A DNA stretch of 64,000 bases, taken from positions 40,095 through 104,094 of the forward strand of contig JABFQZ010000020.1 in NCBI GenBank assembly GCA_013141435.1. Reading direction: 5' to 3'. This document shows, piece after piece, positions 1 to 10,147 of the stretch (positions are counted from its first letter, which is position 1; every line of letters starts with the position of its first letter). The notes under the pieces are model-generated. The model made no database searches, had not been told where the DNA came from, and was given only the letters and a program-made list of their open reading frames with translations. This DNA is from Ferruginibacter sp. (GTDB lineage: Bacteria > Bacteroidota > Bacteroidia > Chitinophagales > Chitinophagaceae). A program made the position numbers and the translations under genes.

Positions 1-1585
1 TATAACTTGCTTTTACCGATTTGTTTTCGTTAAATGCGTAAGATATAGATACTCTTGGCTCAGGATTATTGAATTTTGCAATGGTTTCATTTTTGCCATA
101 TTTAGCTACTCCAATAGGTTTTGCTTTTTCATAAATTTTAAAATTATCGTTAAATACAACCGCATTGTTGTTGGCATATACATTAATATTTTGATTTCCC
201 AAACGATAAAACATACTATATCTTAATCCATAATTTATGGTTAATTTTTTAAATATTTTTTGGTCAATATCTAAATATAATGCAGGTTCAAATGCATATT
301 TTTTATCTAATTGAGTAGATACTACTCCGGATTTATTATCGATTGGGTCTACTTTACCCGGATTGAATGTATAGTATTGAGCATTTAAGCCATAAGTTAG
401 TTTTGTTGCTTTGGTTAAATAGTGTTTAAAATCATATTTTACATTAAAATTTTTGATATTACTATTCCATTCTATACCAAAGTAATTTACAACTAACCCA
501 TAGTAATAATCGCTATATATTAATGATAGGTTAGAAAATAATTTATCGGAAAACAAATGATTCCATCTTAAATTTCCAAATGAATTGCCATACGTATTTA
601 TAAAACCACCGTTTAAATCAAAAACATCTTTACCAAAATAGCCAGATAGAAAAAGCTTGTTTTTATCGTTGATTTTATAATTTAGTTTGGTATTAATATC
701 ATAAAAATAAGCAGCGTTTTTATTGCCTGATAGTTTTAAAAGCAAATGCCCATAAGAGCCACGGCCAGCTAAAATAAATGAGCCTCTTTCTTTTTTCAAT
801 GGTCCTTCGGCTAAGAGTCTACTAGAAATTAAACCAACACCACCTTGTACTTTAAAGTTTTCTTTGTTTCCATCTTTTTGATAAATGTCTAATACGGATG
901 ATAATCTACCTCCAAATCTAGCTGGTATTCCGCCTTTATATAATTTTAAATCTTTTATAGCATCAGCATTAAATACAGAAAAAAAGCCAAACAAATGCGA
1001 CGAATTATAAATAGTAGCTTCGTCGAGTAATACTAAATTTTGATCGGCAGAACCTCCTCTTACATTAAAGCCCGATTGACCTTCGCCTGCATTAGTAACA
1101 CCTGGTAATTGCATTATAGATTTTAAAATATCTACTTCGCCAAATACTACTGGCATTTGCTTTATTGTTTGTACCGATAATTTATTTACACTCATTTCGG
1201 TATTTTTTATTTCGCTACGCTTTTTGTTTGTAGATACGATAACTGTTTGTAATTCTTTGCTATTTTCTATAAGTGAAAAATTAGTGCTAATGTTTTCTAC
1301 TAACTTTATACTATCGGTTACTAGCTTATAACCCTGATGACTAATAACTAATGTATAATTACCAACAGGTATTGTCAAGGAATAGAAACCGTATTCGTTT
1401 GAAGATGTACCTACTTGCAGCTCTTTTATATAAATACTTGCCCCAAATATTGTTTCTCCGTTTTTTAAATCTTTAACAATGCCACTTATAGTAACATTTT
1501 GAACATTTAATTTTTCATTATTATTTTTTTGCGAATATGTAGCAAGAGAAATAAATTGAACAAGTAAAAATGATATTATTTTCAT
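1..1585 (-). CDS. TonB-dependent receptor with N-terminal carboxypeptidase-like regulatory domain, partial (runs off window start)
   Basis: Manual reverse-strand translation from ATG at 1585: MKIISFLLVQFISLATYSQ... signal peptide, GIVKDLKNGETIFGASIYIKEL..GTSSNEYGFYSLTIPVGNYTLVISHQGY (CarboxypepD_reg-like), then plug-like MQLPGVTNAGEGQSGFNVRGGSADQNLVLLDEATIYNSSHLFGFFSVFNADAIKDLKLYKGGIPARFGGRLSSVLDI. Confidence 0.9.
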   Translation of the reverse strand, partial: MKIISFLLVQFISLATYSQKNNNEKLNVQNVTISGIVKDLKNGETIFGASIYIKELQVGTSSNEYGFYSLTIPVGNYTLVISHQGYKLVTDSIKLVENISTNFSLIENSKELQTVIVSTNKKRSEIKNTEMSVNKLSVQTIKQMPVVFGEVDILKSIMQLPGVTNAGEGQSGFNVRGGSADQNLVLLDEATIYNSSHLFGFFSVFNADAIKDLKLYKGGIPARFGGRLSSVLDIYQKDGNKENFKVQGGVGLISSRLLAEGPLKKERGSFILAGRGSYGHLLLKLSGNKNAAYFYDINTKLNYKINDKNKLFLSGYFGKDVFDLNGGFINTYGNSFGNLRWNHLFSDKLFSNLSLIYSDYYYGLVVNYFGIEWNSNIKNFNVKYDFKHYLTKATKLTYGLNAQYYTFNPGKVDPIDNKSGVVSTQLDKKYAFEPALYLDIDQKIFKKLTINYGLRYSMFYRLGNQNINVYANNNAVVFNDNFKIYEKAKPIGVAKYGKNETIAKFNNPEPRVSISYAFNENKSVKASY

Positions 1586-1636
1586 ATTTTTTTTGATTTT
1601 TTTCACTATTTTGATTAAAGCTAATTTTTAAATTTG

Positions 1637-2035
1637 TTAAGGAAACACATAAGCTAATGCATCAAAATTAAATACCCCATTTGCATCGGATATTTTATTG
1701 CTTTGTGCTACTATGTTATTGCCGTTGTATATTTTTAGACTTGCCGTTTGGCCAATGCTGCCACCACTTTGAAATACAGCATTGCCACTTATACCAATGC
1801 CTTGCACATTACTTGCATAATCAATAGTTTTGCTCCACGGCAACGAAGTAATTGTTAACGTTGTATTGCCAGATAAATTATTATTGTAAACTAAAAATAT
1901 GTTACCAGAATAAGTACCTGTAATTTCAAATTTTGCAGACTTTATTGGCGATGGTTTTGGTATTATATCATCTTTTTTGCAAGAAAATAATGTGAATACA
2001 AATGATAAAAAGAAGAAGGGTTTAATGTATTTCAT
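1637..2035 (-). CDS. hypothetical lipoprotein
   Basis: ORF with lipobox-like LFSCKKD at the N-terminus; lies downstream of the two-component/DUF2807 genes on the same strand. Confidence 0.7.
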   Translation of the reverse strand: MKYIKPFFFLSFVFTLFSCKKDDIIPKPSPIKSAKFEITGTYSGNIFLVYNNNLSGNTTLTITSLPWSKTIDYASNVQGIGISGNAVFQSGGSIGQTASLKIYNGNNIVAQSNKISDANGVFNFDALAYVFP

Positions 2036-2147
2036 ATGTTCATTTTTTGGTATTTCTTAAGCTTACTAAATTGTATTTTATGTTGCCAATATTTAAAAAT
2101 TCTTTACAAATTGTTATGCTTATTTATTTGTTATAACATTGCAAAAA

Positions 2148-2864
2148 TTAGTTAGCATTTATCAAATTACCACTTCCATTTTTGTTTTTTACTATTAATG
2201 GATTGCCTTTGTAATAAATATTACCACTTCCGTTAATTACTGCATTTAAGTTTGAAATTGTAGTTGTTTCTATTTTTCCACTTCCATTTTTTACAGCGTT
2301 AGTTACATTAGATTTCATTGAAAATGCAGCTAAACAACCACTCCCATCTTGTTTGTAATTAGCAAGCTGGGTATTACCAGATACAATAATTTTACCTGAA
2401 CCATCTTTATCAACCGAAAGAAGATTGGCAACATTTGCTCTTACATCAATTTCTCCACTTCCATCTAAGTTTAGGATTAAGTTTGTACACAAAAAAGTAT
2501 CAATGCTATAAATTTTTCCAGAGCTGGTAACATTTAGTTGGCTTATATTTGGCACAAATAAAGTTAGTTTGGTTTTTGTTTTTGGTATTAAAAGTGTGTT
2601 ATTTTCTGTGGTAATTATTAATTCGTTGTTTACTATTTTTGTTATAACTTTCTTTATAATATTTGATTCGGCTTCGATATCAATATCTTTAAAATTACTT
2701 TTTACTAATACCACATCGGCATTCATATCTAAATGTATTTTATCGTATGTGCCTACTGTTCTTGTTTCTTTTATTATATCACCTTTACCAACTACAATTT
2801 TTGAGCAAGATGTAGTTGCAAGCATTGTAAGTGTTAATACAATTGAATAGAATAATTTTTTCAT
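2148..2864 (-). CDS. Head GIN domain (DUF2807) lipoprotein
   Basis: Lipoprotein signal (ATTSCSK) and repeated [DN]GSG[EKN]I motifs characteristic of DUF2807 beta-helix proteins. Confidence 0.85.
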   Translation of the reverse strand: MKKLFYSIVLTLTMLATTSCSKIVVGKGDIIKETRTVGTYDKIHLDMNADVVLVKSNFKDIDIEAESNIIKKVITKIVNNELIITTENNTLLIPKTKTKLTLFVPNISQLNVTSSGKIYSIDTFLCTNLILNLDGSGEIDVRANVANLLSVDKDGSGKIIVSGNTQLANYKQDGSGCLAAFSMKSNVTNAVKNGSGKIETTTISNLNAVINGSGNIYYKGNPLIVKNKNGSGNLINAN

Positions 2865-3257
2865 AATACTTAATTTTTAATTTATTTAATAATATTGTTG
2901 TTATGATTTTTTAGTAAAAAACCATTTCTACTATTATTAACAATCCAAATTAGGATTACCCTTAGTTTCTTAAAATTATTTTGTCTAATTTGTTTTTATT
3001 AACTCAATAAACTACGGCATTCTGGTAATTATATTTTTATAGATAACTGCTTTTATTTTACAATTTCTTTTTGTAAAAATTTATTTAAGCAAAAATGAAA
3101 AAATAAATGGAGACGTTTATTTTGGTTCTGCAAATAGTTGAAATTTGTCTGCAAGAATCTGTAAATTGTATGTAATAATTGTTTATAATAAAAATTAATA
3201 CAATCATTTATAACTGGAGAAGTATAGTTATTTCAGATAAACAAGTTGGCTATTGGT

Positions 3258-3941
3258 TTACTTATTTATTAGTTTGAAAAACATTTCTTTATAGGTATCA
3301 GAAATTGGAATAAAATTACCTGCAATATTTATTCCACTTTTTTCAATAGACTCAATTTTGTGAATAGCCACCATGTATGATTTGTGTACTCTACATAGAA
3401 TATGCGAAGGTATTAGGCTTTCCAAATCGCCGAAGTTTTGAAGTGTCATTATTTTTTTTGTTGTGGTATGAATTTTTCTATAATCTCTCATACCTTCAAT
3501 AAAAATAATATCGTTTAGCACAATTTTTTCTAGTCTATTTTCAGTTTTTACAAAAATATATTCCATACTTTTTGCGTTACTACTTTCCAATATTTTTGAA
3601 TTAATTTTTGTAACTGCTTGCAAAAACCTAGCAAATGTAAATGGCTTTAATAAATAATCGGCTACGTTTAACTCATAACCTTTTAGTGCATATTCTTGAT
3701 ATGCTGTAGTGATTATAACATGGCAATTAATTTTAGAATTTTCGAGCAATTCTATCCCCGATAATTCATCCATATTAATATCCAAAAAAAGCAAATCAAT
3801 TGCGTTTGCTTTTAAGTATGAAAGACCGTCGAGTGCATTATCAAAGGTGTCTACAAGGTTTAAAAATGGCACTTTTAAAGCAAATGATTTTGTACGCTCC
3901 AGCGCTAAAGGTTCATCTTCTATAATTATACAATTTATCAA
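3258..3941 (-). CDS. LytTR-family response regulator
   Basis: MINCIIIEDEPLALERTKSF receiver, DLLFLDINMDELSGIELL, C-terminal LytTR (IFIEGMRDYRKIHTTTKKIMTLQNFGDLESLIP..CRVHKSYMVAI). Confidence 0.95.
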   Translation of the reverse strand: MINCIIIEDEPLALERTKSFALKVPFLNLVDTFDNALDGLSYLKANAIDLLFLDINMDELSGIELLENSKINCHVIITTAYQEYALKGYELNVADYLLKPFTFARFLQAVTKINSKILESSNAKSMEYIFVKTENRLEKIVLNDIIFIEGMRDYRKIHTTTKKIMTLQNFGDLESLIPSHILCRVHKSYMVAIHKIESIEKSGINIAGNFIPISDTYKEMFFKLINK

Positions 3942-4987
3942 AGTGCAAAATTTATTGTTAATGTAACTGTATAGGTATTTTTATTATTATCGATAACTAA
4001 TGAGTGTTTTTGAGGGTATAATAATTGTAATCTTTTTTCAATTAATTGAGTACCTATGCCATTATATTTATCAAATGATTTGGTAGTAGATATTCCAAAT
4101 TTATTAATACAAATAAAAATTATTTTACTACTTGTTATTTCAATTTCAATTTTAATGGCATCTTCTGCTTTTTTATCATTACAATGTTTAAATGCATTTT
4201 CTATAAATGGTATAAAAATCATTGGGGCAATGTAACGGTTGGCTAAATTTCCAACAATATTAAAATGTGCAAAAGATGTATTTGAAGTACGAATCTTTTG
4301 CAACTCAATATATTTTTTAATATACTCAATTTCTTTACTCAAAGGAATAACTTCTTCTTTAGTTTCATAAAGCATAAAACGCATAATGCCCGATAATTTG
4401 TTTAGATACTCCGACGCAATATTTGGATTTTTTAAGATTAATACATCAATATTATTTAGGGTATTAAACAAAAAATGTGGGTCGAGCTGCGATTTTAAAA
4501 GTGCCAATTCTGTTTGGTGAGTTTTTATAAGTAGTGCTTCTTTAACTTTTATATCGCTATACCAAGCTATAAAACCCCTTATTACAAAACCCACAAAGCC
4601 TTCAATAAAAGCAATAAAACTCATAAAAAAAAACATGGCTAAAATTATAGTTATTGCAGAGCCAATTGGCTTAGTACAAGGTTCATCAACAATAAAAAAC
4701 ATTACTATAAACCCAATAATAGCAGAAGCCATTGAAATTAAAATACCATTACCAATTGTTTTTAAAATACTTTTTGTTTTGATGTAATTTGGGAAAACAT
4801 ATAAATAAAACCCATAAAAAGAAACAGCGCATGGTACTAATGCAAAGCCCAAAAATGTTTTTAAATAACCTGAAATTTTAGTATAATCATTTTCATTTGG
4901 GTTTAATACGGCAAGTAGTATTATAAAAATAAATAAATAACAAAGCCAAAAACCTATGTGTAAAAGAAATATAAATTTTGTTTTCAT
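3938..4987 (-). CDS. Sensor histidine kinase, LytS/YehU type (His_kinase family)
   Basis: Multiple TM helices then LLKSQLDPHFLFNTLNNIDVLI and IFIPFIENAFKHC; stop overlaps the response regulator start by 4 nt. Confidence 0.93.
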   Translation of the reverse strand: MKTKFIFLLHIGFWLCYLFIFIILLAVLNPNENDYTKISGYLKTFLGFALVPCAVSFYGFYLYVFPNYIKTKSILKTIGNGILISMASAIIGFIVMFFIVDEPCTKPIGSAITIILAMFFFMSFIAFIEGFVGFVIRGFIAWYSDIKVKEALLIKTHQTELALLKSQLDPHFLFNTLNNIDVLILKNPNIASEYLNKLSGIMRFMLYETKEEVIPLSKEIEYIKKYIELQKIRTSNTSFAHFNIVGNLANRYIAPMIFIPFIENAFKHCNDKKAEDAIKIEIEITSSKIIFICINKFGISTTKSFDKYNGIGTQLIEKRLQLLYPQKHSLVIDNNKNTYTVTLTINFAL

Positions 4988-5179
4988 CTTTTAATTAATT
5001 GGTTAGATTCTTTTCTATCTCAACAGACAGATTAACATCTCTACTTTTTTTGATATGCCTTATATAAGTTTTATTTTGGCAGAACTACAAATTTATTAGT
5101 AATCGAATTCCTGAAATCTAATACTCTGCAAAAAGGTAATATTCATCTGCTAAAAAATAGAGTGACTAAACTTTATAAG

Positions 5180-7327
5180 CTATGCAATTTTGCTCCAACT
5201 TGTTTTTCCTTTTTGCGATACTAAATATTTTTTAATCACTTCATTTTCTTTTAATTCAATATTTGGATCTTGTTCCAATAATTTTTCTACCACATCTCTA
5301 GCTACTTCAAGCATAGCTTTATCATTTACTATACTGGCAAGTTTAAAATTAAGTGCTCCACTTTGTTTTGTACCTTCTATTTCGCCAGGTCCACGGAGTT
5401 CCAAATCTTTTTCGGCTATTGCAAATCCGTCATTGGTAGCTACCATTATTTTCATGCGCTCCCTGCCATCGTTCGATAATTTATTGCCAGTAAGCAAAAT
5501 GCAATAACTTTTATCGGCTCCTCTGCCTACCCTACCTCTTAGCTGGTGCAATTGCGATAAGCCAAACCTTTCGGCACTTTCAATAACCATTACCGATGCA
5601 TTTGGCACATTTACTCCCACTTCAATAACAGTTGTACTTACCATTATTTGTGTATTGCCACTTACAAATCGTTGCATATTGGTTTCTTTTATTTCTGGTG
5701 TTTGTTTGCCATGCACCATACTTATCCAATATTTTGGTTCCGGAAAAAATGATTTTATTTCTTCGTAACCCTTCATTAAATTTTCAAAATCGAGTGTACT
5801 ACTTTCTTCTATTAAAGGGTAAACAATATACACTTGTCGGCCTTGAGTAATTTCTGTTTTTATAAAATCCATTACCTGAGGTCTAGCACTTTCATTTCTA
5901 TGAATAGTTTCTATTGGTTTACGCCCAGGTGGCAATTCGTCCATTACACTATAATCTAAATCGCCATAGGCTGTAAGCGCTAGTGTACGAGGGATAGGTG
6001 TTGCAGTCATTACAAGCACATGCGGAGGTATGGTATTTTTATCTCTTAGTTGTGCCCTTTGTGCTACACCAAATTTATGTTGTTCATCAATAATTGCAAG
6101 ACCAAGGTTTTTAAAATTTACTTTTGTTTCTATCACTGCATGTGTACCAATTAAAAAATGAGCTGTACCATCTTCGGCATCTTTTAATATTTCTCTACGA
6201 GCTTTTGTTTTTACAGAGCCAGTAAGTAAATGCAATTTAATAGGCATATCTTTTAGCATTTCACTAATGCCAATAAAATGTTGGGTTGCTAATATTTCGG
6301 TAGGCGCCATTAGCACACTTTGAAAACCATTGTCGGCAGCTATAAGCATACAAAGCAATGCCACCATAGTTTTGCCACTGCCTACATCGCCTTGCAAAAG
6401 CCTGCTCATTTGTCTGCCACTGCCTATATCTTTTCTTATTTCTTTTAATACTCTTTTTTGAGCATTGGTAAGTGTAAAGGGCAAATAATTATTATAAAAA
6501 TCATTAAATCTATTTCCTACTTTATCAAAAACATTGCCTTTGCTAAACCTGTGCCTTTCTAGTTTTACCAATTGCATTCGTATTTGTGCAAAAAACAATT
6601 CTTCAAATTTTAATCGCCTTAGTGCATACTGATAATGCTTTTCGGAAAAAGGAAAATGGATTTGTTTGTATGCATCGTACCTACGCAAAAGTTTATAATC
6701 GCTTATTATAGCCTCGGGCAAATTTTCGGGCAAATCTTTTTCCGTTATTTTTAAAAATAATTCGGCAGTAAATTTTGCAATATTGCTACCATTTATTCCT
6801 CTAGCTTTAAGTTTTTCGGTGCAAGGATAAATAGGCTCTAAACTTGGCTTACCATCCATTTTTTGGGGAGCAAAATTTTCAATTTCGGGGTGAGCTATTT
6901 GTGGGCTACCATTAAAAAAACCGAGTTTTCCAAACACCAAATATTGATGCCCTACATGCAACATTTTTTCGATAAAATTTATACCCTGAAACCAAACTAA
7001 ATCTATTGTACCTGTATTATCTTTCAATTTAGCCACAAGCCGTTTTGCTCTATTTTCGCCAAGCATTTCGAGGCTCAATAATTTGCCTGCTACATAGGCA
7101 TACTCATCATGCATAGTTAAGCTAGCAATAATATCTACTTGCGTTTTATCTATATGTCTAAATGGAAAATGATTTAACAAATCATTAAACGTATGTATGT
7201 TCAAATCTTTGCGCAACATATCGCCACGCTGTGTAGATATACCTGTAATGTATTCTATTGGAGTTTGTAATATAGTAGATGGTGCATTGATGATGCAAAT
7301 ATAAAGAGCAGCAAGCAGTTTGCACAA
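5180..7327 (-). CDS. recG: ATP-dependent DNA helicase RecG
   Basis: Full-length RecG motifs: LLQGDVGSGKTMVALL, IIDEQHKFGVAQR, VMTATPIPRTLALTAYGDLDYSVMDELPPGRKPI, QLRGRVGRG. Confidence 0.96.
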   Translation of the reverse strand: MCKLLAALYICIINAPSTILQTPIEYITGISTQRGDMLRKDLNIHTFNDLLNHFPFRHIDKTQVDIIASLTMHDEYAYVAGKLLSLEMLGENRAKRLVAKLKDNTGTIDLVWFQGINFIEKMLHVGHQYLVFGKLGFFNGSPQIAHPEIENFAPQKMDGKPSLEPIYPCTEKLKARGINGSNIAKFTAELFLKITEKDLPENLPEAIISDYKLLRRYDAYKQIHFPFSEKHYQYALRRLKFEELFFAQIRMQLVKLERHRFSKGNVFDKVGNRFNDFYNNYLPFTLTNAQKRVLKEIRKDIGSGRQMSRLLQGDVGSGKTMVALLCMLIAADNGFQSVLMAPTEILATQHFIGISEMLKDMPIKLHLLTGSVKTKARREILKDAEDGTAHFLIGTHAVIETKVNFKNLGLAIIDEQHKFGVAQRAQLRDKNTIPPHVLVMTATPIPRTLALTAYGDLDYSVMDELPPGRKPIETIHRNESARPQVMDFIKTEITQGRQVYIVYPLIEESSTLDFENLMKGYEEIKSFFPEPKYWISMVHGKQTPEIKETNMQRFVSGNTQIMVSTTVIEVGVNVPNASVMVIESAERFGLSQLHQLRGRVGRGADKSYCILLTGNKLSNDGRERMKIMVATNDGFAIAEKDLELRGPGEIEGTKQSGALNFKLASIVNDKAMLEVARDVVEKLLEQDPNIELKENEVIKKYLVSQKGKTSWSKIA

Positions 7328-7355
7328 TGTAAACTAGTGCTTGTTTAAAGTTCAA

Positions 7356-8615
7356 TTATTTTCTCCCTTTAAAACCCTTCTTCCCCTTAAATCCTCCACT
7401 ACTTCTCTTTTCAGAAACATTGTAAGCTGGTTGTTCTCCCAATTCTTCAGGTATGGCACATTTTGTTACTACTTTTTCAATTAGTTTTTCAATTTCAAAA
7501 AACTTATACTGTTCCTTTTCATTTATAAGTGTGTAGGCAGTACCATCGGCTTCGGCACGGGCAGTACGTCCTATGCGGTGTACGTAATCTTCACCGTCGT
7601 GTGGCACGTCAAAATTTATTACCAAATCTATGTCATCAATATCAATACCACGACTCAAAATATCGGTAGCTACAAGTACTGGCAATCGTCCACTTCTAAA
7701 ATGTATCAGCGTTTCTTCTCTTTGCTCCTGGTCTAAATCGCTGTGTATTTCGCCTGCTTTTACGCTATTGCGCATAAGGTCACGGGTAAGTTGTTTTACG
7801 CTTAGTTTGCTGCTACAAAAAACAACAACTTTTTTAAAATTTTTTGTTTTCAGCAAATGTACAATTAACGGAATTTTTTGTGTGTCGTACACCACAAATG
7901 CAAACTGCTTTATTTTTTCGGCAGGTTTACTTATAGATATACTTACCTCCTCTGGATTATGCAAAATTGTTTTGGCAAGGCTACGAATTTTTGGTGGCAT
8001 AGTAGCCGAAAACAACAAATTTTGTCGCTGTTTTGGTAAGTGCTTTATTATAAAATCAATATCATCATAAAAGCCCATGTCTAGCATTCTGTCGGCTTCA
8101 TCGAGCACCAAATATTTTAAGTTGTCTAATTTTACATAACCCATTTTTATATGGCTCATCATTTTGCCAGGCGTACATACCACAAAATCGGCACCCATAC
8201 TGAGAGCCTTTTTTTCTTGTACAAATGCGTTACCATCGCCACCGCCATAAATTGGAATAGAGCTTATAGATGTAAAATAAGAAAGCCCTTCTAAGTGTTG
8301 CGCTATTTGAATAGCAAGCTCTCTTGTAGGTACAATTACAAGTGCAGTAATGCTATGAGGGTCGTGCACTTCGCCAAGCATTTTATGTATTAACGGCAGT
8401 AAAAATGCAGCAGTTTTACCTGTGCCAGTTTGAGCCGATGCAATAATATCTTTACCTGCAAGTATATGAGGTATTACTTGCTCTTGTACAGGTGTAGCAG
8501 TGTCGTAGTTAGATGCTTCAATACCTTCTTGAAGGCGAGCATCAAAATTAAATTCGGTAAATTTCAAAAGATTTTTGTTTATTTCTTTTGCAAAGGTAAT
8601 TAAAGCATTTGGCAA
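7356..8615 (-). CDS. DEAD/DEAH-box RNA helicase (RhlE-like)
   Basis: SAQTGTGKTAAFLLP, PTRELAIQI, DEADRMLDMGF, SATMP, HRIGRTARA motifs. Confidence 0.95.
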   Translation of the reverse strand: MPNALITFAKEINKNLLKFTEFNFDARLQEGIEASNYDTATPVQEQVIPHILAGKDIIASAQTGTGKTAAFLLPLIHKMLGEVHDPHSITALVIVPTRELAIQIAQHLEGLSYFTSISSIPIYGGGDGNAFVQEKKALSMGADFVVCTPGKMMSHIKMGYVKLDNLKYLVLDEADRMLDMGFYDDIDFIIKHLPKQRQNLLFSATMPPKIRSLAKTILHNPEEVSISISKPAEKIKQFAFVVYDTQKIPLIVHLLKTKNFKKVVVFCSSKLSVKQLTRDLMRNSVKAGEIHSDLDQEQREETLIHFRSGRLPVLVATDILSRGIDIDDIDLVINFDVPHDGEDYVHRIGRTARAEADGTAYTLINEKEQYKFFEIEKLIEKVVTKCAIPEELGEQPAYNVSEKRSSGGFKGKKGFKGRK

Positions 8616-8703
8616 AAATAGCTTTCAATGAATACGATACAAACAATAATCAATATTGTTTTTTTTGGAGCAGGAGCTTAAGAATAATGCCAAACATTTG
8701 TTT

Positions 8704-8755
8704 CCCGCTTTTCATTTCTGCCACCTTAGGGTGGCATACATTACAATCGGGGCTA
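8704..8755 (+). repeat. Dispersed intergenic repeat, copy A (diverged)
   Basis: CCCGCTTTTC..GCCACCTTAGGGTGGC..ACAATCGGGGCTA. Confidence 0.5.
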
Positions 8756-8853
8756 TACTCATCAGTTTCTAAAGTTCATCATTTATTAAGCAGAAGATTA
8801 CTATTATTAAAAGGGTTAATAGAATTAAAAAAAAATAAAAAAGCTATAAAACT

Positions 8854-8952
8854 TTATTTTTTTGGAGTGCGAAATTTATATACCAAATAGCCAAATCCTA
8901 CAACTAAATGTAGCATTACAATAATAAAAATAATATTACCCATATTGTTCAT
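8854..8952 (-). CDS. Unlisted 32-aa putative single-pass membrane protein
   Basis: Manual translation MNNMGNIIFIIVMLHLVVGFGYLVYKFRTPKK*: one hydrophobic helix with a basic tail. Bacteroidota -7 box TACCTTTG (8971-8978, minus) 18 nt upstream of the ATG. Confidence 0.5.
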   Translation of the reverse strand: MNNMGNIIFIIVMLHLVVGFGYLVYKFRTPKK

Positions 8953-9034
8953 AAGTATACTTTTTTTTTGCAAAGGTAAAAAGCAAAAATTTCAATAAAA
9001 GTGATATTTATTACACGGCATTCATCAAATATTT

Positions 9035-9367
9035 TTATCCTTCAAATAATAAATATAAACCATAAAAGACTAGGCCAGCAGCTATTAATGTAGAGCTGTA
9101 TAAGAAAAAATCGAACATATGTGGCATAATATTCATAACCATAAACACACAGCCCAAAAAACCAATAATTGCACCAACACCTAAATAAATACCAGCCGCA
9201 AAACTTCTTTTTAAATAGCGCAACCTTTTATACTCTTTTAAATATGACATTTTAAGGTCATCGTCAAAATTTTTGGTGATTAATTCTAAGTTTATCTCTT
9301 GAAGGTTCATTTTTTTATTTAGCCATTGTTGTATTAACTCATTATTTAATTGCATGGTTTGGGACAT
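9035..9367 (-). CDS. hypothetical protein with two C-terminal TM helices
   Basis: 110-aa ORF, hydrophobic segments AAGIYLGVGAIIGFLGCVFMV and FFLYSSTLIAAGLVFYGLYLLF. Confidence 0.65.
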   Translation of the reverse strand: MSQTMQLNNELIQQWLNKKMNLQEINLELITKNFDDDLKMSYLKEYKRLRYLKRSFAAGIYLGVGAIIGFLGCVFMVMNIMPHMFDFFLYSSTLIAAGLVFYGLYLLFEG

Positions 9368-9547
9368 ATAAAAAAATTAAAATGAATAAATAAATAAAAT
9401 TAAAATGTTAAGTTATGAAATTAGATCTACTAAACAAAATTGCCATTATAAAATTTTATGCAATAGTAAAATCGTTTCTAAATATGCAATAATTGCTTTT
9501 CCAAATATTAAAATAGAAATTGTAAATTTGATAGAAATTAAATTACT

Positions 9548-10147
9548 ATGATAGCATTTGATTCTACAAAATCATACATTTTAGAAAATGACACTGTATT
9601 ACTTCGACCATTGTTAGATACTGATTATGAAAATCTTTTACATTTTGCTATTAAGGAACCAGATATTTGGAAATTTTCTCTCATAGCTGTAAGTGGCAAA
9701 GATGGTTTAAAAAATTATATAGATACAGCTCTTGCAGCTAGAGCAATTGGAAATGAGTACCCATTTATTGTATTTGATAAACGTACACAACAATATGCAG
9801 GTAGTACAAGGTTTTACGATATACAATTGCATAATAAATCTGCTCAGTTAGGTTACACATGGTATGGCAAATCATTTCAGGGTACTGGGCTTAATAAAAA
9901 TTGCAAACTACTATTGCTACAATTTGCATTTGAAAATTTAGAATTAGAAAGAGTAGAATTTAGGGCCGATAATAATAACGAAAGAAGCAAAGCTGCCATG
10001 AAAAGCATAGGTTGTGTAGAAGAAGGTGTACTACGTAGCCATGTAGATACATTTACAGGCATACGAAGAAATAGTGTTATACTAAGTATTTTAAAACAGG
10101 AATGGTATGGTGGAGTAAAAGAAAATTTAGCAGCAAAAATCAACTAA
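9548..10147 (+). CDS. GNAT family N-acetyltransferase (RimJ/RimL-like)
   Basis: YAGSTRFYDI, GYTWYGKSFQGTGLNKNCKLLLLQFAFENLELERVEFRADNNNERSKAAMKSIGCVEEGVLRSH. Confidence 0.92.
   Translation: MIAFDSTKSYILENDTVLLRPLLDTDYENLLHFAIKEPDIWKFSLIAVSGKDGLKNYIDTALAARAIGNEYPFIVFDKRTQQYAGSTRFYDIQLHNKSAQLGYTWYGKSFQGTGLNKNCKLLLLQFAFENLELERVEFRADNNNERSKAAMKSIGCVEEGVLRSHVDTFTGIRRNSVILSILKQEWYGGVKENLAAKIN

Noticed and set aside
8609-8890. 93-aa plus-strand ORF between helicase and small membrane genes
   Set aside because: Overlaps repeat copy A and the antisense of the 32-aa sORF; no family resemblance.
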